Positions 1 to 13,945 are shown, counted from the stretch's first letter. The stretch: DNA of 64,000 nt from Catonia carolina (GCA_035578175.1 JAQMRL010000022.1:1612001-1676000), one strand, 5' to 3'. The notes: a model not told the origin generated them from the letters alone. Numbers and translations: made by a program.

Positions 1-1018
1 TTAAATTACGAGGTACATTCATAAATAAATGTAAATTCGCAGAGTATTGAGAAACCTTGTTTAAAAGTTAAACTATCTTACTTTTTTATTTACATTTATT
101 TTCTTACTTTTAAGATAAAAGGCAGCATGCGAAAAAATTTTCGGTATTTAAAGATAACTGTGCACATGTAGGAAAATAAAATAAAGAGAAAATTTTAGAG
201 GAATTATAGTCGTATGACGATGGAAAGAAGGAGGAAACAATGAAGAAGAAGAAGACAAAATATTCAACTGATCCCTTCTTTACAAAACATTATTACCAAC
301 TAATAAATCGGTATTTTCAAATTTACATGATAAATCCATAGTAAAGTAGATTTATTTTATCCAACAGGCTTTTTGGTTTAAAAAAATTATTTTGGAATAA
401 GTGTAGCCTATGGTTAATGAAAAATAAATGCAATAGTACCAACAAATATGCTCAATTTATTGATCAAAATTTCTTGGGAAGGCTAATCTTAAAAACACAC
501 ATACACAGTAGTGTAGGTTACTGCATAACAAATACATAAAAATGCTGTATGAGTTTAGTTACCATAAAAGTAGCGACACAACCCTTCTACAGTAAACAGT
601 GCGCTTCAAAATTAGTCCTACGAAATGAACAAATAGCGACTGGCAGTTTGTTTTTACTCATCTCCCTCTTTCAAACTTCCACATGTGAAAACATTAAAAT
701 TTTCCGTGGGCAGTGGTCAGCAATATGTCAGCAATGTGGACATGCCAAACTGGAGTAGTATCAAACAACAAATATTAAACTGTATTCTAAAATGTTTTTA
801 AATAAATTTCATAAATGTTACAAGACTTTTCTTCTTGTTCGATAACACTAAAGAAATAATTGATGGTTACAAAATCTTTCTTCTTGTACGGTAGCACTAA
901 AAGAATAATATTAAAAATGTATTGTGCTTTTTTGAACTTAACTAGATTAGTTATCTACTCAATGGTTCACATATTGATTTATTAAAAGCACAATGAGCTA
1001 TTTTAACAAGACACAAAT
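1..1018. other. AT-rich non-coding DNA
   Basis: No coding region, repeat unit or RNA gene that I can support. The short open frames here have no recognisable domain and sit in low-complexity AT-rich sequence, as expected of an intron. Confidence 0.5.
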
Positions 1019-1027
1019 TTACTAAAT

Positions 1028-1222
1028 GCCGGCCGCATTGGCGCAGTTGGTAACGTGCTCGCCTCTCATCATGCGGTCCTGGGTTCGAATCCCACTCAGG
1101 CATGGCATATTTTCATACGTTACAAAAAATCATTTCATCTTCATTACACACAGTTACACCCCAACGTCGTCGCTAATGACCTTGTAGTTGATGCGTCGTT
1201 AAATAAATAAATAAAAAAAAAA
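1028..1222 (+). mobile_element. tRNA-derived SINE, full copy with TSD
   Basis: The head carries an A-box-like TGGCGCAGTTGG and a B-box GGTTCGAATCC, so it is derived from a tRNA and would be read by RNA polymerase III. A non-tRNA body follows, then an (AAAT)n/A-rich tail. The copy is flanked by a 9-bp duplication TTACTAAAT at 1019-1027 and 1223-1231, typical of LINE-assisted retroposition. It is not a functional tRNA because the acceptor arm does not close. Further copies lie at 1556-1700 and 57386-57527. Confidence 0.85.
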
Positions 1223-1555
1223 TTACTAAATAGAAGTTACTCAATTTGGTTTAAAGTTTATGAAACACTTTAATAATTAATACACATACTTAACGTTTTG
1301 CAATACTGTTTTAAAAATGTAGCCTCTCTATTATTTCTTGAATTTATTACGTTTTATTTAGGAAGTCAAATTTTTCAAAACTTTTGCCAGATATTCCATA
1401 GAAATTTAAGAATTTATTCAGTTGCAAAGTCATTTAATGAATACCGTTTGAAAAACTAATATTCTTGGATCGAATTATGAACTCCCCAAGTACGTATCCA
1501 ATAAAACATCACACGATGACTTAAACAACCCCTACTTCAATAACATATATATCTA

Positions 1556-1700
1556 TGTTTTTTTTGTTTGACGTCCGACTGTTCTGCAATTAATGCTAAT
1601 GCAGACAATGAAGGATGAAATGATTATTTGTAACGTATGAAAATATGCCGTGCCTGAATAGGATTCGAACCCAAGACCGCATGATGAAAGGCGAGCACTA
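1556..1700 (-). mobile_element. tRNA-derived SINE, 5'-truncated, antisense
   Basis: On the minus strand this reads through the B-box (GGTTCGAATCC), the shared stretch GGCACGGCATATTTTCATAC and a body ending in a T-run on the plus strand, the antisense A tail. It lacks the A-box end, so it is 5'-truncated. An 11-bp duplication ATATATATCTA at 1545-1555 and 1701-1711 flanks it exactly. Same family as 1028-1222, with a different 3' body. Confidence 0.8.
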
Positions 1701-1711
1701 ATATATATCTA

Positions 1712-2786
1712 AATTGTACCGTAGGTTCAGAGACAGACTTAAAAATAATATTAATTCACAACATATATCCAACAAAGATGACTGCAATACCGATTGAGTA
1801 GAGGTATGACAAATTAACGGTACCTGGACTCGTAATAAAAATTTAGAGTTAAGACAATTTTAAATTTCTGAACCACTGCCACTGGGTGCTGTTCTTTTAA
1901 AATATTGACGCCATTTTCTAAATTTGATTTTAATTAATACACATTATGAATCAATTCAGTTAAGATTTCTTTGCACAGTTGCAAGATTAAAGGAACCCAG
2001 TGCTCAAAAAAGTTTACTGTATTTTTGTTTGTTCATTGAATTTTCTGAGTAAGCTGATGTACAATAAGTGACCTTTTGATAAGGTTTTATATTTTTTACT
2101 GATTTTTTTTTAAATCAACACCATTACTGTTTTTCAGGGACCTAACTAAAATTTAAGTTGGATAATTTTTGATCCTTTTTGTTGTAATATGACGAATTTA
2201 ATGCACATCTGGAGTTGTTTATTTTTGAGTCTATTGAAATAAAAATAAACATCTCCAGCTGATTGAAAAATTAATACTTTAAAAATTATTTAATTTATAT
2301 TACCAGAAATATTTAAAAGAGTTATTTATTTAGTTACTAGGCAACTAAGAATAAGAAGGGATCTTTGTAATTTTTTTTAATGGGCGGTTTAACATCAAAC
2401 TGCTAACATGGAATAAGTTTACCGTCCATTCAGTGTATTAGATCTGTTTTATTTTGTGACACTCGAGATATTTGATAGTGTTTGCTAGATCGACAGATTG
2501 TTTTTTTTTAATCAACTAAACGGAATGAGCTAGTAGTTACTGAAATTTAACTAAATATGTATCTTGTTTTATTATGATTGACTTATCATTGTTTATGAAT
2601 GCGATAACTAAGCAATAAATAAATGTACAGGCTCGTAATTTTTATGAAATATAAATAATAATGTCCCTGTGTAAGTAAGTAAATACTAAAATGTTGTGCA
2701 CTGCAACTTTATATTAATTATTCATTAATATATAAACTTCCATTAAAGAAGTACAAAAAGCTTAGAAGAAATTGTGTATCTTTTTA

Positions 2787-2819
<33 letters not shown>

Positions 2820-5054
2820 GTATTGATTCAGGAGATATGATTTGAACTGAACAAGCACATTGACCACATAAGTAAAATGATAATTAAAGCATCTCCTTTA
2901 AGATAGATAGTGGCAGTGATCACACTACAAATATTTCAATCCCATGTGGGAATAATAATAGTTTTTTCTTGAAATTTGGCATTCTCTTGTGTGAGGAATA
3001 AGTAATCACACTACAAATTTTAGTTCATCCTGTGTGAAAAAATAAAATTATTCTTACAAATTGTCGATCTCTCGTGGGGAATAAAATTGGTTCTTACATT
3101 GTTTAGAGACTTTTGTTATTTTTTTAATAGATATGTAACTTGTATACGTATTGTTGGTAGTTCTGTTGTTCGTCTTACTTTCTTATTTATTTTACAGCTA
3201 ATTTTTTCTTACGAGTAAAATTAATGTTTGTGTCCTTCATTTCTTCGTTTTTCAAAAATTAAGTTTTATTATACAAGTGGAACATTTTCTCAAAAACGGT
3301 TAGAGGTATTTTTACCTCTTTTTTACCGTTTTAAAAACGGTTAGAGGACTTGAGATTTTCAGCGTAAATTCATTGCAAAGGAATACTTATTTTGTGATTG
3401 GAGTATAATGAAACATTAGTCCAAACAAATTTTATAGCTACAAATAGTTAATTTTTTGAAATTATTGACATTGCCAAAGGAAAATTTATTTCTGATGAAC
3501 TTAAGTTAGTAATTAAACAAACCTCATGTTAAAATGTGTACCAAGGTCCAATAAATCTGTGTAAAACAATTCAGCCAATTATCTCTATCACAGGCTGAGA
3601 AAATGTTCCGTATGTTAGTGTGTAGAAACATACGAGGACCGGATTCCCTTAATTTAATAGGCTAAAAACCATTAGTAATATTATACAAGTATAAAATAAT
3701 ATTAATGCACTAAATAATAAATATATTTAAAATATAAACCCTGTACTTAGTTTTTATTCAATAATTTACATTTATTAAATATATAAAGTAATATTCGAAA
3801 AGCTAATGAGCCGTTATATTAATGTATGAGACAGATATTATCTCCACAGGATAATCTGGTCTTTGTTGTAATATCACAAAAATAGGAGCACGTAATCGGA
3901 ATTAACGTAAATTTAACGTTATAATCGACCTCTTTCATTAATAATCATAGTTTTATACGCATTTTATTACGGGGCACTTAAAATATAATGTGTATATTAA
4001 CGACATGATGTTAATACCGTATTTAATTTGCAGTAATAAAGTTATTATCTTATTAAAATGCATTAGCAGTAAAATATTAGACAAGGTATAAAGTGCATAT
4101 GTGTCTGTATGGGTACAAATAAACATTCATAATATAGTTTATATATAATAATATAAAATATTAATTTAAATCCCACAATATAGTTAGGCCTACGTGGAAA
4201 AGACCTAATGCATGTACTGCTCGTAAATATATTCCACACAGCCCTGACTAAAAGATTAAAATGTTGAATTACTTCGCTCTTTTGTTCCATACAAATACTA
4301 ACGAGTATGCATGTATCCCGTATACTGTTCTCTATAATCGTCTTCGTGTATGTACATGTGAATTTGTGTTGTATGTTTTTAGGACAAAATAAGTCAAAGC
4401 GCGACCTTATTTACTGTTATTTGAGATGTTTATTATTCTGTGCTTGGAGAATTACGTGACGAGTATTTTTAATGGTAATTTCTATCTGAATGAATTAGTA
4501 TCGTTTTATTTTTACTGCAGATGAAAATATACTACAATGCATTTCGGTCTGCAATGTTATGGGCAGCTGCAATAAAAAATAACTGACCTATTAAAAATAG
4601 TTACAGTACAATTCCTATTCCTTTTAGACCTAATAAGTATTTTAATTTTAGGAGTCAACCGAAAAAAATTGAATAATTATTGAAAATTAGTGGCTTTTTT
4701 TTGTTCGGTTGATTTAGGAACTTCTGATTTTGTAGTACTCATAATTTCATTTTAGTCTCAGAAAAAGTCTAATAAAAAAGTCTATCTTTATATTTTGAAT
4801 GTTTTACTTATGATTGTAAAAACCATACAATTAGTAAATGCGAGGATGATAATCATTGTGTTTAAATATCATGATAGACAGAGAGGGTTAGGCGCCCTTT
4901 GGTACCCCCCTCCCCCAAGAATTGTTCGTTTTTAACAATTTTCTGAATTTTGGAATAAATTCATTTAATTAAATTAGCAGGTCTCCACCCAAGTTCTTTT
5001 TGGCGTCTACGGGGTTGTCAGTAATGTTTTTAATTTTAAAGATAATTATTGCCG
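1712..5054. other. AT-rich non-coding DNA with minor repeats
   Basis: No gene seen. It contains an (ATT)n tract (2791-2820) and, at about 2918-3100, roughly four imperfect 40-50 bp units sharing CACTACAAAT and GTGGGAATAA-like motifs, which look like an old decayed tandem array. Confidence 0.5.
2791..2820. repeat. (ATT)n microsatellite
   Basis: About ten uninterrupted ATT repeats. Confidence 0.9.
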
Positions 5055-5441
5055 TGTTGTTGTTTAGAGCATCAGCCGAAAGGCTGGTTTGAATCTCTAG
5101 AAGCGTTTCTAAGTAAAACGAGGAGTGAGGTGGTTTACAATCGCCTTCCTTACTAGGTGACAAAGTATGCTTGTCAGCATGCCTTCCGTAAAAAATCTAC
5201 TTTTCACCCTGCAAATGACACCTTCACTTCAATCATCACAGGGTCTGGCTGTATAATGAAAGTTATTACTCTCAGAGGAGATAACTCTTGACTAGTGGCT
5301 TTTACACCTCTACCTCTTCTGTTCTTAAATGTTTCAGTCATGCAATTGGCTGACCATGTGATAAGAAACATAACTAAATCTATAGCCCTGGAATTTGCAG
5401 ATCAAGTGCAAATAATTTAAAACTCCACCTTCCTGTTATTT
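5055..5441 (-). mobile_element. (CAA)n-tailed SINE-like repeat, copy A
   Basis: One of eight copies in the window of a roughly 390-bp dispersed family (5055, 13684, 24138, 25794, 26178, 33274, 40231, 60626). Read on the minus strand, it runs from a GTTATGGGCA-like head to GGCTGATGACC and a (CAA)n tail at the 5055 end. Several copies have TSDs and truncated ones lose the head, so it is a retroposon. The head shows no obvious tRNA boxes. Its pol III type and partner LINE are unknown. Confidence 0.75.
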
Positions 5442-5744
5442 CCGTATCAGCATTTATAAATCATCAAAGATGATTTTGTAATTGTTATTGATTTAGTTAT
5501 TTATATAGAAATTGTTATTGTCTAGTAACTTCAAGTTACAATTAAAATGTAAGCAAAGCGATGTCGGTAGACCATTGCTAAACTGATACGTAAATCTAAA
5601 AGAGAGGAAATAGCATCGGTCATATGTTAATCTGTGGCAAAAGCACAGATAATGCCAAATAACGTAAGTACTCAAAAACCTAAAAAATTGTAGGATAGTG
5701 CCGACGAAAAGCAGCCAGTGTTAGTTATTATATACTCGTTATAT

Positions 5745-5860
5745 ATAATATATATATATATAGGCGCATTGTTGAGGAGGCCAAGGTCCACGTAGGGCTG
5801 TAGCGCTTCGTAAGTAAGTATATATATATTATATATATAATATAGTTATATTATATATAC
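5745..5860. repeat. (TA)n tracts flanking a possible retroelement 3' tail
   Basis: Two TA-rich tracts surround a short GC-richer piece (about 5765-5815) containing GGCCAAGGTCCACGTAGGGC. That piece resembles the 3' tail of non-LTR elements seen elsewhere in insects. The family is not resolved. Confidence 0.4.
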
Positions 5861-5984
5861 TCGTAATGGCACAATTGAAGTACCTAACTCCTCAGAAGAA
5901 ATAGTACTTAGAATAGTAGTCAGTACTTGGAATAGTACTCGGAAGAAAAAGTTCAAGTTATCGTTTCATCATCATCTGTCAAGG

Positions 5985-6565
5985 ATTAGGCTCAATGGCC
6001 TGTTCCGGCATCATCTTTTTTTAGGTCTTCCTAAGCCTCGCTTCCCTCCAGGTTTATATTTCCATGTTCGCAGAGGAAGTCTGTACGCTGGCATGGGAAG
6101 TAAATGGTTGGACCAGTTTCTCCTATACATTTTTAAAGTTTCCATCAGTGACTGAACATTTAACTCGGCGCGGATAGCTTCGTTGCGTTTTCTAGCTGGG
6201 TTCAACCTTTGACTCCAAACAAAAATCTCATTTCAGCAGCCTGGATATGAAATTCATTCCACTGTAATGACACCCATGTTTTACTCCTGTATGTTATGAG
6301 TGGTACAGCCATTGCTCTATGAAATTTTATTTGGGTGTCCTTTCTCGTTTTCTTTCCTATTGTCCTGCGAATAGAACCACATACAGCGCAGAATTTTGCC
6401 AGTTTTTCACTCACGTCATCATCCTTGTCATATGAAATCTTGCATCCTAAATATTTAAAATCTCGAACTTCTTCTTTAGTTCGGTTGTCAAGTATAATTT
6501 TTGAGCAAACCGGCCATCTTTTCTTGAATGCCATAACCTTTGATTTTTTAACCTTTGTTATCGTT
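5985..6565 (-). pseudogene. Non-LTR retrotransposon, reverse transcriptase C-terminal fragment
   Basis: The minus strand reads as the C-terminal part of a LINE reverse transcriptase. A KYLGCKISYD-like segment precedes the thumb region, followed by a helical part and the typical GLGRPKKR end motif. Two frames are joined by a frameshift near 6203, so it is dead. The non-coding tail carries GAACAGGC...GCCTAATCCTTG, which recurs at 54960 and 61425 next to (GAA)n or (GAT)n tails. These are fragments of one element family. The endonuclease and catalytic palm are absent (5' truncation). Confidence 0.75.
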
Positions 6566-8754
6566 TCATCTCTTGGGAAATTTTATGAGGGTGTTAATCT
6601 TCATAAATTGTTTTTATGGATATACAGAATTTCCATTTAAAACGAATTGGACTGATTTTGCGTTTTAATTATAATTTTTATTGTAATAATCTAAGGTAAG
6701 TGATCTCCCCCATCGACCTGCCATTCCAATCCACCACTTTCGGTTTTTCCTTGGTGTGAATGAGGTTGGCTGTGGGGGAGTTGGGAGGCCAGCCATTAAA
6801 AAAATATGGTAATAAATAGCTATTTAAACTACCTTCTAAAGAAAGTAGTTAAAATATATTGGAACAATCCAAGCCAGTACAGTCGACAGTTAGCATAAAG
6901 TCGTTTTGAAATGTTGAGTTACAATGGTTGGGTGAGTGGATTATAATGGTTACCAACAGCCATACATGAACTAACATTACTAGGTATCACTGTTCTAATT
7001 TTATTTCTCATAATAGAATCTAATGCATAATTCTACGATAAAATTGGGTAGTTGTATGAAATAATTGTCTCTGATAACGGGATAAAATCTGTAAAATATA
7101 CTGCAATTATAATGTTTTCTAACACAAGAATAGTTTGTTTCATTTGGATGATTGACTTTCCAGTATACTGTCACTCTATTGTATTTTATTTACGCATTGC
7201 CATTTTAATATTAAATTTCATTTGATTCCACCAATTCGTGTTTAATATTATTAGTTTTAATTCTGATAACTAACTGAAATAATATTCTCGATGCGTTTGT
7301 TCAAATATTAATAATAATAATAAATGTATTTTTTGGCGTACATTTTTGATCTGAATAAATTAATATTAGATCTATTTAATTTTCAAAGAGGTTGTTAAAA
7401 TTCTAAACTATTATTGTTTAAGTAATCAGCAAAGATATAGAATATGGATTATTAGAGAAGAGAAGAGAAGAGGTATACTTAGAAACGTATCCTTTTTAAT
7501 TAGGCCCAATGCTTCGCTGTCAATTTGTTTATTTCTCTTTAACATGAATAGAGAACATTTAAAAGGCAAAGAGAAAAGAAAACCGCCTCCTAATTTGGGG
7601 TATCTCGTTAGTAAAACAAGCACGGATGATCTTTCAAGTGCACTCGGTAATTGGGTTCAAAAGTAGAGACTGTCTGGAATAGAGAAATTGAAACATTCCG
7701 TAAGAACTGAAACAGCTAATCAAAGGAAGCTACTGAATGGCTCTTTTCCAGATATCGCCTGCGAATGGAATAGCTTATTAAAATTTCAATCAACTTTATA
7801 CGACTTTCAGTGTCTCCTGTAATAGCCTCGTCAATAAATATCTTTCACCTACACGAACCACCCTCTTCATCTTTTAGGTTGCCGATCCCTGTATACAATT
7901 ATCTCTTTTACGTAAATTCAAAAATGAATTTTCTCTCTATGAAATATATATTACTTTTCAAAAGTATAAAATCGTTTTCCGCTATTTTTAAATTGTGTTC
8001 ATCATTCTGTGAAAAATGATAAAATACAATTACAAAATTCTGACGTATATAGGCCTACTCTTTCGATGTTCATTGTACCCTGCATATTGAAAAATAATAA
8101 CATCGTGATTAAGAATATTTTAAATTTAAATTTCGTCAACTGACCGTGAATTATATGTTCTTAATTACAAATAGCGTATATTCCTTTCGATCAATTTAAT
8201 TTTAAAACTAAGTTCTGATAAAATTTTGTTTTGTTCTAGGTCAGTAATATCGTAAATTGAACATCATTCCTGTCTTCAAATAATTTATTCCTGTCTTATC
8301 TCGACATTCCTCCGGAACTCTATATTCATCTTCGTTCAAATATCTGACCACCGGTTTAATCTTCACCATCCATCCCTCTTATTCTCCCGTGCTCTTTTCT
8401 TTTACACCGTTAATAATTTAGTTTATAGTTCCCTTTATGTTTTATACAACATTTTGTTTACATGTTCGTTCGTCAACGAGTTTTCATTTTCTCAAAAAAC
8501 TTTATGAAATATTGTATATTTTTTGAATATTTTTTTATTAGTTGAATTAGTCTACATGTTTTTCTAAAAACAATAAACAGATTTGTTTAAAAGAAAAATT
8601 AACATGAAAAGGTGACTCTCACCGAAGGTACTTTTAGAATATAAAAACATTAACGTTCCTATGATATTGAGAAGCTAAATTTTCAAAAACACATGTGGGA
8701 ATTTATTTAGGTACTCAAAAATAAGTGTGTTGGATGCCTCCACTTTAGCCTTCG

Positions 8755-8780
8755 TAACGTACCACTGTTGTGGTACGTTA
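8755..8780. repeat. Perfect hairpin, 11-bp arms
   Basis: TAACGTACCAC and its exact reverse complement are separated by TGTT. No neighbouring gene explains it; it may be a remnant of a small inverted-repeat element. Confidence 0.6.
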
Positions 8781-10530
8781 AAATAAATAAATAGTTTTGA
8801 ATGTGGTTGTTTGTCATGGAACAGGGCGCGCTGTTGGGGCTCCGCGGATTTTCGTTTGAAAAACTGAAAAGTTTTGAGACTTGAATTACTAAGTACGCCC
8901 CATAACTGGACATAAATACTGGTTTGAATAAAATTTTTTTTCAATATTTTGAAACCTCCTTAGAGATTGTGGCCCCTGGCGGCCACCGGGTTTGCCCATG
9001 AATTTCCCATGCCAATGAATTTCGTTTGCCAATGAATTTGGCCCATGCCCGTAAATTTCGTTTAAATTTAGTGTATTACAGCGTAATTAAATGCGGTTCT
9101 CCTAAATTTACCTCACCCATAATCATAATCCATAAGCATACAGGAAATGCGTCATCTCTCTTTGTCATCTCACAACACACTCAGTTGATATTAGACAGTA
9201 ATGTCGTTTAAGTTAAAGTTTTAGTTTACAACTGTTTTTTTCTTCAGGAAAAAACTATCGTACTACTGTGTTTTAGTCGTTACTCACCGTTCTTCTAAGA
9301 ACGGTTAGTTAAGTTTGTTAACGTAAAACAATTATTTAATGATAGGAGTTTGAAGCCCAATAACATTGTTCGAATTTATTTGCACGGGTTTATCATGCTA
9401 GTAAAGTTTTTAATAGACTCCATAAAATATTATGAATGAAGTCGAAGTATAATTCTTCAATATGTACTGAAACAATATTCTTCAGAAAAGCATACCCTCA
9501 GGAAAAAATTGCAAAAGATCTTTTAGTCATCGTAGAAACGTGACTTACGTCTCATACTAAAACAGGAATTTAAAAATACATTAAGGAACAAATATACGAA
9601 AATAAATTCTCCCCAGTCAAGATACTTAAAAAAATTAAACGTGGCTGAAAGCATGGCAAATTGAAAATTGGAAGATTTTGCCACAATGAAATTTTGTGTG
9701 ATTTATTGTAATTAACCTTTCATTGTTATTTAAAGTAGTCTATATTTTTTATATCTCTGTATTTTACACATGTTATGTAAAAACTCTTATGTGTTCCCAT
9801 GTTTGACGTTAGGAATAATTGATATATTTTTTTTAGATCTACTTTTAAACGATTTATGACGTAGTATTATTATTTCAAAATACAGTATTCTAGGAAACCT
9901 TTCAATCAAATATTGCCTCTGATATCATCGAGTTTTTGTTACGATGTTCGATTGAATTTTAATGGTTGCTTATAGTAGAACCAAATTTTATTGCATATAA
10001 AGTACAAAAATGAACGCAAACATGAAAACTGTATTTGACCTAAATGTATTTTCATGAAATATATAAAACCACCGTCTGTATTATTAACTTTTGCTGGTAA
10101 ACAAAACTTCTATTTTCAAAAATGATTTCTTTTTCATTTTTACTATTACAAAATTTTATGTGTTTTCTATTTATTTTCAGATTTACTTTGATATTTCTTT
10201 TGAAAATGTTTAAATATAACCATGAAATATTATGTTTATCTATATTGCATTTACTATCGTAGTTCACCGAATACTCAAAGAACTCTTTAACGTGAGATCT
10301 CCTTTATTTTATATTTAATTTTACTATGTTTAACTTTCATCTTGTTCTATTTTCAGGGGTTCCAAATAGTTTCTTTGAAATTTAAATTTTATAATTAAAG
10401 TAGTCTAAAAATATTGATTAATAAAGTGTAATTAGGGTTTTCAGAATTCATATTAATTACGTAGGTGGTGAAAACAATTTATTTTATTCTCTTTAGTTCT
10501 TTATTAGGTAAGTATTGGTATTTTTTTTAT

Positions 10531-10568
10531 TAAGAATATAATATATTCTTAGATAAGATATTATCTTA
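10531..10568. repeat. Two adjacent small palindromes
   Basis: TAAGAATATA and its complement around one central A (10531-10551), then TAAGATA and its complement around one T (10554-10568). AT-rich, possibly chance or replication-slippage products. Confidence 0.5.
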
Positions 10569-12344
10569 GTTGATAAAACCAATATTAACAATGTAATCAT
10601 TTTTAATTTCTTATACTCTCACAGTTTTTTGCAAAAATGACGAACAAAATTTATCGAAAGTAGAGTAACAAATAAAGAATTAAAAATTCTTTAACTAAAA
10701 CAGTTGAAAAAAATCATTAATGTGTCACTGCTGTGGTATATTCTTTTTATTTATTTCGGTCATTAAAAACGATCAAATTTTTCCTGCCATATTTTCTATA
10801 TCAGTACGAATAGTAAAACATTCATCGAACCTAGTATATTAAAAAGATTTCCAAAGACCGGGATTTTTTCAAGAAAAGAATTTAATATTCGTACTTCGGG
10901 CTACTTCATCGTTGTTCAAAATATCTTTTACAATTTTCACCAATATAAATATATTTTCCCCAGTTCGCAGAATTGTTAAGTAGGGTGACCTTATCATCTC
11001 TTTCCTTAGATTAATTCCTAATCAACTGTCTTTCTATGACATTTCATACGCCACTGTACAGTTCAGTCTTCGACCATTACTGGAAATTGACCAATGCTGA
11101 AAAATTGGTTCACCACCGCATTTACTGATAAGAACTAATGAATATCTGTAGAATCTAGTCTGTAAATCCATTTATTTCAGAAAGGATTCCTTTTAGATAC
11201 ATCTTGAACTTATATCCAACCAAAATATCATCTGTTTCATGAAACGGCATTTTTATAAAAAATCCTCATTTGGTTTAATATGAAAAAACTCAATTTTCTC
11301 GTAGTATTTTAAATAAATTTTCTGTGTATACTTCCAAAATTTTCGTCTTTTCATCTATTTTAAAATCCATCGTACATTTTCAGCTTTATTCAATTTTTTA
11401 AAGAGGACAATTTTTAAGGACTTTTTTTATTAACGTTATAAAGCTCTACATTATTTATGCATTATTCTTGAAGAACAGGATTGTATAGGAATAACGTATA
11501 GTCTAGTAAAAGCAGTGAATATAGTACCTATATTTGAAATTACTTTTTAAAACTAATATTCTTCAGACTAATATTCGTGGACATTATATTTTCTATTTTT
11601 TGTTTTTACCGAACTAGATTTGAAAGAAGAAAGTTCATCAACAATAAATTATGTGGGAGTATTAGTGTTTCAGTTGATAGCAGTTTCGATTCCTTAGAAG
11701 ATTGTCTAGCATTTTATTTTTGACAGTAGGCCTACCAATTTTAATATATTAATTTATGACTTAACACTTTTTTCTTCAATTATAATTATTGTTAAAGATC
11801 TTAATAAAACCTTATTGTACAATTGAATTAAGAAAAACGATAAAGTGATATCTACTTAAAAATTTCAATGATGGAATTCTTTTCTCATTACAACAAATTA
11901 ATGCTGAATTTTTCTTACGAACAAATGCTTATAAAATTTTATATTAAAATACAGATAAAGTAATTCGCTATATCTATTTCACCTTTTTAAATTATTTCTT
12001 TTCACGTTGCGCATTACCATTTTAATTATATTTTTATGCACGAGAACGTTTTAAATTAACTATATCTTGTACAAAACGAACAGCGTTTAAAAAATAAGGA
12101 TAGTAAAGAAAAAACTATACAGCAATATGAATATTAGATGACGTGACAATACTGGAAAATTGCCACAGGAGATAGCTTCAAGTAATCTAATCATTAGCTA
12201 AATTATGGTAGTGTTTTATTTAATTTGAATCTTTATTGTAGTAGTATTTTTATTACTTCATTACTGTAATTTCAAAGAACCAAATTGGATTTGAATGTAC
12301 AATAAAAAGTTTCATTAAATGTATTCTTCACAAAATTGATTTAC

Positions 12345-12960
12345 TGTTTCCGTAGGAGTCCCACAAGGATCCATTATTGTACCAGTATTATTCATCCTTT
12401 ACGTAGTCGACTTTCCTGAAACGCCTAATACAACAACCGGCTCTTTTACTGGTGATGATGCGGCCATGATGTCTTCATATTATTACACCAAACACGTTTC
12501 ATAAACACTCAACGTAATTCAATCCTGGCTAAAAATGAAAGGCACATTAAAATTACCTCATTCATATCATTGCATTATAACAGTAACATTAAGACAGGAC
12601 ACGTGGCCCCCAATCACAACATATTCTTGTACCACTAGGCTATAACGTCGGTGCTTAAGATGGGTACACCGCATAAAAATGAAAAGGCTTCAGTTAAATC
12701 TCGTTAAAAATTACTAAACAGATTTTTCAACTAACGATTGGAATTTTCACTTAAGAACAAACTAACACTTTGCAAGACATTACTGCATACAATCTAGACA
12801 ATAAAATACACGGAAATTCAAATAAATCAAACCTAAATAAATTTCAGGCATTTTAATCTAAAAAAACTAGGGAAAATGATCACTGCACCACCTTACATAT
12901 GACCTTACACAAAGAACTACCAATTTCAACAAGTTGAAGATACTTCAATGGAATATTTTT
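12345..12960 (+). pseudogene. Jockey-like reverse transcriptase fragment, decayed
   Basis: The translation starts with the RT motif VGVPQGSIIVPVLFILY and continues to a degenerate catalytic box SFTGDDAAM (the FADD position), then a W-L-K motif. This is the palm of a Jockey-type non-LTR RT. Multiple stops and frameshifts follow, so only the palm core is convincing. It is an old, dead, 5'- and 3'-incomplete copy. Confidence 0.7.
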
Positions 12961-13113
12961 TTGTCATTAATTTTTATTACGGTACTGTACATTGGCTGCA
13001 CAATTTTTATATATGAGTAATGATATTTAATTAGTGGTGGGTAATTTCACTTTAGGAAGAAAAGATATCTAGTGGAACATTCTCTATTTAGAACTACGGG
13101 TGTTGTCCGTTAT

Positions 13114-13322
13114 TCAGACCAAGAGGTCTCTACTCCAGTTTTGCTTTAGAAGTCGCGCAGTTGGGAAGTTTCTTGTAGCTAGATCACGGGTTAGTTGGTT
13201 TAGATTGTCATCTAGTCGTTCGTGAATCTTACTATAGAAGAACGCGGTTAGTTCCTTTACAGTCAGAATTTTTAAATCGTCGTGGAGGAAGGGTTTCTAT
13301 GCTTACATAAAAAGGAGCGCCA
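13114..13322 (-). pseudogene. Jockey-like RT C-terminal end
   Basis: The minus strand begins with an APFYVSIETL-like segment and ends with KQNWSRDLLV and a stop (13114-13116). This matches the C-terminal signature of Jockey-type elements seen several times here (RRLKRxWSRDL). A frameshift separates the two parts. It is independent of the plus-strand fragment at 12345. Confidence 0.65.
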
Positions 13323-13591
13323 GAAGCAATTCTTAAGAATTTTGAATTTTTAAGTATTATTTAAAAAAGCACGATACAAAGCTACACAAACATTCAAATC
13401 CACATGTACACATTACCACATCAGTAATACTACCTACCAGTAAATCGACTAAATTAAGATGGCTGCGAGATCTTTGCATGTAGCCTAAATATTTATTGAT
13501 TTATTTTGCAAATTAGTAATTACACTTGTTCTTTCAAATTTACCATCTTTTAATTGTCTATAGTTTATTCATTATTCCATTAGTATTATTC

Positions 13592-13640
13592 TATTATTAT
13601 TATTATTATTGTTGTTGTTGTTGTTGTTGTTGTTGTTATT
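13592..13640. repeat. (ATT)n(GTT)n microsatellite
   Basis: Compound trinucleotide tract; a second ATT/GTT tract just downstream is the tail of the adjoining SINE-like copy. Confidence 0.85.
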
Positions 13641-13683
13641 ATCTTAATATTGTTACCTTAATAATGTTCTATTTCATTATTAT

Positions 13684-13938
13684 TGTTGTTGTTGTTTAGG
13701 TTATCAGCGGAGAGGCTGGTTTGAACCCCTGAAGGCTTTACTAAGTATAATGAAATTCATTACTCTTAAAGGAAATAACTCTGACTAGTGTCATTTACAC
13801 CTCTATCTCTTCTGTTCTTAAATGCTTCAATCATATAATTAGCTGACCATGTGATAAGAAACAGAACAAATTTTTGTAGCCCTGTAACTAGCAGATCAAG
13901 TGTAAATAATTTAACACTCCATCAGCCTGTTATGGCAA
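13684..13938 (-). mobile_element. (CAA)n-tailed SINE-like repeat, copy B, internally deleted
   Basis: Same family as 5055-5441. The (GTT)n on the plus strand at the left is the antisense tail. Relative to other copies it has lost about 130-150 bp between the CTTAGTAAA region and the ATGAATTTCATTA region. Confidence 0.7.
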
Positions 13939-13945
13939 TAATTAT

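Larger units (their letters stand above)
6566..12344. other. AT-rich non-coding DNA
   Basis: No gene identified over 5.8 kb. Minor features are a perfect 11-bp-arm hairpin (8755-8780), a short run of CCAATGAATTTC-like units (about 8998-9060) and two small adjacent palindromes (10531-10568). The open frames here lack domains. Confidence 0.5.

Noticed and set aside
1028..1100. tRNA gene
   Set aside because: A- and B-boxes are present but the acceptor arm does not pair, and the unit continues into a SINE body with tail and TSD.
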